From positions 2,258 to 37,118 of the forward strand of contig METI01000221.1 in assembly GCA_001771285.1 (NCBI GenBank): a DNA stretch of 34,861 nt, in the 5' to 3' direction. A program made the position numbers and the translations under genes. The notes beneath the pieces were generated by a model. The model searched no databases. It saw nothing but the letters and a program-made list of their open reading frames with translations, and was not told the origin of the DNA. Source of the DNA: a candidate division NC10 bacterium RIFCSPLOWO2_12_FULL_66_18. GTDB taxonomy: Bacteria; Methylomirabilota; Methylomirabilia; Methylomirabilales; 2-02-FULL-66-22. Below, one piece after another: positions 32,214 through 34,861 of the stretch (the stretch's first letter is position 1; the number at the start of each line of letters is the position of its first letter).

Positions 32214-33404
32214 TGCATTTTCTGGAACCAACCCGTCCCCATCCACCGACGCCCAGAGGCGCTCGGCCAGCTCAGGCGGCAGGTACTCCTGCCGGTCGAC
32301 GATGTACTCAGGATACACCGGCAAGCGCTGGCGCAATAGGAATCCTCGAGCCTCCGTGGTCTCGCGCAGGGCGTCGAGGTGCGGCCAGGGGGCCTCCGGG
32401 TTGATGAAGTCCCGGGTGAGGGGCGAGACCCCGCCCCAATCGTTGATCCCGGCCTCCAGCAGCCGGCCGTACTCCTGCGTCAGGTTGGGTGGGGCCTGGA
32501 GGTTCATGGACGGCCCCAGGATCAGCCGGGCCACGGCGGTCGTCCGCAACATCTCCTCCAGCGTGGGTTCGGGATGGTCGCGCATGGGGATGGTGGGCTT
32601 GGCCCGGAAGTTCTGGATGATGACCTCCTGGATGTGGCCGTGCCGCTCGTGGAGCGCCCGGATGGCCAGCAAAGAGTCCACGCGCTCCTCGGCCGTCTCG
32701 CCGATGCCGATGAGCAGGCCCGTGGTGAACGGGATCTTCAACTGTCCCGCAATCTCCATGACGCGGAGGCGGGCCCGGGGATGCTTGGTCACGGCCCCGT
32801 GGTGTGGCCCCCCGGGTTCCATCAGTCGCGGGCTCGCCGATTCCAGCATGAGGCCCATGCTCGCGTTCACAGGCTTGAGCGCAAGGAGGTCCGGTTCGCC
32901 CATCAGGCCCGCGTTTGCATGGGGAAAGAGCGGCGAGCGTTCCAGGACCAGCGCACAGGCCGCGCGCAGGTACTCCAGCGTGCGCCGGTACCCCAAACGC
33001 TCCAGAATCGCCCTGGCCTCGGGAAAGACTGCCTCGGGCGCATCCCCCAGGCTAAACAGTGCTTCCGTGCAGCCGAGCCGCGCCCCCTCCTCGACCACCG
33101 CCAGCACCTGTTCCGGCGTCATGACCCAGCCGTCCGGGTCTCCCGGATCGCGCCGGAACGTGCAATAGCCACAGCGGTCCCGGCACAGGTTGGTCAGGGG
33201 CAGGAAGACCTTGCGAGAATAGGTAATGACCTTCCCCTTCCCCCGATCCCGCAGCGCCGCCGCGGCCGCAAGCAAAAGGTCCAGTGGCGCGGACGGCTCC
33301 AGCAGGCGGATTGCCGCCTCCCGCGAAAGATCCCGGCCCGCCGCCGCACGATCCAGGGCGAGAGCGAGCTGGCGGTCCTGCAATGAAACCACAGGGAAGG
33401 TCAT
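32193..33404 (-). CDS. cofG: CofG: 7,8-didemethyl-8-hydroxy-5-deazariboflavin (FO) synthase subunit
   Basis: A 403-residue radical SAM enzyme that closes the deazaflavin ring to make FO. The cluster motif CRDRCGYC is at Cys74, Cys78 and Cys81. Family segments are VITYSRKVFLPLTNLC, YRRTLEYLRAAC, FTTGLLIGIGET and IQEVIIQNFRAKP. ATG 33404 is taken as the start because the family begins there; a longer frame reaches 33473. The C-terminus ends ENATANERK, encoded by a tandem repeat and likely not part of the original protein. In actinobacteria CofG and CofH are fused as FbiC; here they are separate. Confidence 0.93.
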   Translation of the reverse strand: MTFPVVSLQDRQLALALDRAAAGRDLSREAAIRLLEPSAPLDLLLAAAAALRDRGKGKVITYSRKVFLPLTNLCRDRCGYCTFRRDPGDPDGWVMTPEQVLAVVEEGARLGCTEALFSLGDAPEAVFPEARAILERLGYRRTLEYLRAACALVLERSPLFPHANAGLMGEPDLLALKPVNASMGLMLESASPRLMEPGGPHHGAVTKHPRARLRVMEIAGQLKIPFTTGLLIGIGETAEERVDSLLAIRALHERHGHIQEVIIQNFRAKPTIPMRDHPEPTLEEMLRTTAVARLILGPSMNLQAPPNLTQEYGRLLEAGINDWGGVSPLTRDFINPEAPWPHLDALRETTEARGFLLRQRLPVYPEYIVDRQEYLPPELAERLWASVDGDGLVPENATANERK

Positions 33405-33512
33405 GCGGGATTCCTCGGCAAGCGGGCCGCGACGGAGATCTTGCTGCTTTCCGCCACCCACTCCCACGGACAACGTTGTCGCGGCATTCTGGCGATAACG
33501 GAAGAACGCTCT

Positions 33513-33929
33513 TTACCTGGCCCCGGCTCTACCAGCCCTTTGGTCCAGGTAGACCCTCCACGGTTCCCAGTAGTACTTTCTCCACCCCTGACTGACGCCG
33601 TCGTGATCGTGTTCCGGTACGTTGGCGTGCACCAGATCAACCCGCGCCCCGTGCTTGGTCTTGCTGAAGATCAGCACCAGGATGGAATCCAGATCGGTTT
33701 TCTTCCAGTGCTTGGAGCGCCAGGACTGGACGATCATGCGGTTGGGGACGATCGCCAGGATGGTCCCGGTGATCACACCGTCAAAGGCCGAGAACTTGCT
33801 TCCCACCTTCCTGCGCACCACTGCCTTGGCATACGTCGCCGCCGAGTGCTGCCTGGAGTCCAGGTACAGATTGAACAGGCGGGCAGGCGATACGTTGAAT
33901 TCCACCCGCTGCTGAATGGCAGGCGTCAT
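33513..33929 (-). CDS. SRPBCC-fold (AHSA1-like) protein
   Basis: A 138-residue START-like protein. The first strand and helix (QQRVEFNVSPARLFNLYLD) and the later WRSKHWKKTDLDSILVLIFSKT stretch are typical of Aha1/AHSA1-type SRPBCC domains, which bind hydrophobic ligands or act as co-factors to partners. No catalytic residues are readable. GGAGGGAG precedes ATG 33929. A continuous frame upstream in this reading frame runs over the cyclophilin gene but is a shadow. Its link to the F420 genes is position only. Confidence 0.75.
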   Translation of the reverse strand: MTPAIQQRVEFNVSPARLFNLYLDSRQHSAATYAKAVVRRKVGSKFSAFDGVITGTILAIVPNRMIVQSWRSKHWKKTDLDSILVLIFSKTKHGARVDLVHANVPEHDHDGVSQGWRKYYWEPWRVYLDQRAGRAGAR

Positions 33930-33985
33930 ATCCACTCCCTCCTGATCCAGGGGCGACCAACTCACATACTGGGGGGCGTCCAGGC

Positions 33986-34603
33986 CTACGGCTTCCCCCG
34001 GGAGATGACGACCTCGTTCAGGACCACGTCCTTCAGCGGGCGGTCGCCCGGGCCGTGCGGGACGTTTCCGATGGCCACGACCACGTCCTGGCCCTGGACG
34101 ACCTCGCCGAAGACCGAGTGGCGGTTGTCCAGGTGCGGCGTCGGAGCGTGGGTGATGAAGAACTGGCTCCCGTTGGTGTTGGGGCCGGCATTGGCCATGG
34201 ACAGGATGCCGGCCTTGTTGTGCCGCAAGTCCGGGTGGAACTCGTCTGCGAACTTGTAGCCGGGCCCGCCCGTCCCGCGCCCCAAGGGATCCCCGCCTTG
34301 GATCATGAAGTTGGGAATGACCCGGTGGAAGAGCGTCCCACTGTAGAGCGGCTGCTTCACCTTTGCGCCGGTCTTGGGATCGGTCCATTCCTTCGTTCCC
34401 GTGGCCAGCCCGACAAAGTTCTCCACCGTCTTGGGCGCCCTGTCATCGAACAGCCGGACCACGATGTCACCCATGCTCGTCTTGAACGTCGCATGCAACG
34501 ATCCGTCCACTTTCTTCTCCTTTTCTCCGGCGGCGGCCCATGCGGATATCCACACAAGGAGCCCACACAACAGCACAACGCGTCCGGCGAGACGTACGCC
34601 CAC
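33986..34603 (-). CDS. Cyclophilin-type peptidyl-prolyl isomerase, exported
   Basis: A 205-residue cyclophilin with an N-terminal signal peptide ([18 protein letters not shown]) and a charged linker. The fold is complete: catalytic [29 protein letters not shown] and [14 protein letters not shown]. It would act in the periplasm on outer proteins. GTG 34603 is chosen because AAGGAGG is well spaced upstream and the signal peptide begins there; an ATG at 34672 would add 23 residues that break the signal-like pattern. It lies upstream of the SRPBCC gene on the same strand. Confidence 0.9.
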   Translation of the reverse strand: MGVRLAGRVVLLCGLLVWISAWAAAGEKEKKVDGSLHATFKTSMGDIVVRLFDDRAPKTVENFVGLATGTKEWTDPKTGAKVKQPLYSGTLFHRVIPNFMIQGGDPLGRGTGGPGYKFADEFHPDLRHNKAGILSMANAGPNTNGSQFFITHAPTPHLDNRHSVFGEVVQGQDVVVAIGNVPHGPGDRPLKDVVLNEVVISRGKP

Positions 34604-34649
34604 GGTTTGCCCTCCTTGTATCCCTTCCTCCTCAGACGTGATCCCAGAT

Positions 34650-34861
34650 CTACGAGGCGGTCCAGCCCCCATCGATGGCTATCGTCGCTCCCGTAATGTA
34701 GCGGGAAGCGTCCGACGCCAGGAAGACCAGCGCCCCGCCGATCTCCTCCGGCTGCCCGATCCGCCCCAGGGCGATCCGCTGCAAGATCCGCTTGGTCCGC
34801 TCCGCATCCGCCTCCAGGTATCCCTTGACCAGCGGGGTCATCATGTACCCGGGCGCGATGG
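34650..34861 (-). CDS. C-terminal end of a short-chain dehydrogenase (cut by window edge)
   Basis: The last 70 or so residues of a classical [23 protein letters not shown], then [20 protein letters not shown] and a terminal [14 protein letters not shown]. The nucleotide site and catalytic triad lie beyond position 34861. The ATG at 34844 is internal to the gene, not its start. Its substrate is unknown. Confidence 0.88.
   Translation of the reverse strand, partial: IAPGYMMTPLVKGYLEADAERTKRILQRIALGRIGQPEEIGGALVFLASDASRYITGATIAIDGGWTAS

Noticed and set aside
33930..34388. Extension of the SRPBCC reading frame upstream to 34388
   Set aside because: This part overlaps the cyclophilin gene in another frame and has no family similarity; a good ribosome site supports the start at 33929.

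Overview
The window is a high-GC bacterial chromosome segment with two arms that converge near position 24.1 kb. Everything recognisable up to 24025 reads on the plus strand and everything after it reads on the minus strand. No rRNA, tRNA, CRISPR array, transposase or phage gene was seen. The mix of many Tat-exported solute-binding proteins, several Gfo/Idh/MocA oxidoreductases and a coenzyme F420 pathway with separate CofG and CofH suits an uncultivated, high-GC, heterotrophic soil or subsurface bacterium. A Rokubacteria/NC10/Tectomicrobia-like origin is my guess from gene content only; no marker gene here fixes the taxonomy.

Region A (177-12576) is a carbohydrate or cyclitol uptake and catabolism operon. 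It holds a Tat-type binding protein, an AtuA-family protein split into two genes, two MalF/MalG-type permeases, an SDR dehydrogenase, a LacI-type regulator, a myo-inositol-1-phosphate synthase, a PfkB kinase, two tandem Gfo/Idh/MocA oxidoreductases and an HpcH/HpaI aldolase. A 310-bp intergenic region with a perfect 30-bp palindrome and nested inverted repeats separates it from region B.

Region B (12887-24025) has a second Tat-type binding protein, a strong hairpin, two permeases, an Ldh_2 dehydrogenase, an NHL-type propeller protein, a D-2-hydroxyacid dehydrogenase, a fused alpha-beta E1 thiamine-diphosphate dehydrogenase, a third Gfo/Idh/MocA enzyme and an IolI-like isomerase with all four metal ligands. 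Neither importer has its ATPase gene here. The isomerase, the Gfo/Idh/MocA enzymes and the inositol-phosphate synthase make inositol-like polyols plausible substrates, but this is inference.

Region C (24112-33404, minus strand) holds a small Cys-rich protein and an FKBP isomerase, then an F420 island. In transcription order the island is cofG, cofH, NADPH:F420 reductase, cofD, a cofC-cofE fusion, a MazEF-like toxin-antitoxin pair with its own promoter/operator, an LLM-class and a PPOX-class F420-dependent oxidoreductase, and a decayed M24 peptidase. Two related 82-97 bp intergenic elements with shared termini sit in this island in opposite orientation, and other junctions carry iterated-unit inverted repeats. 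Region D (33513-34861, minus strand) has an SRPBCC protein, an exported cyclophilin and the end of an SDR gene cut by the window edge.
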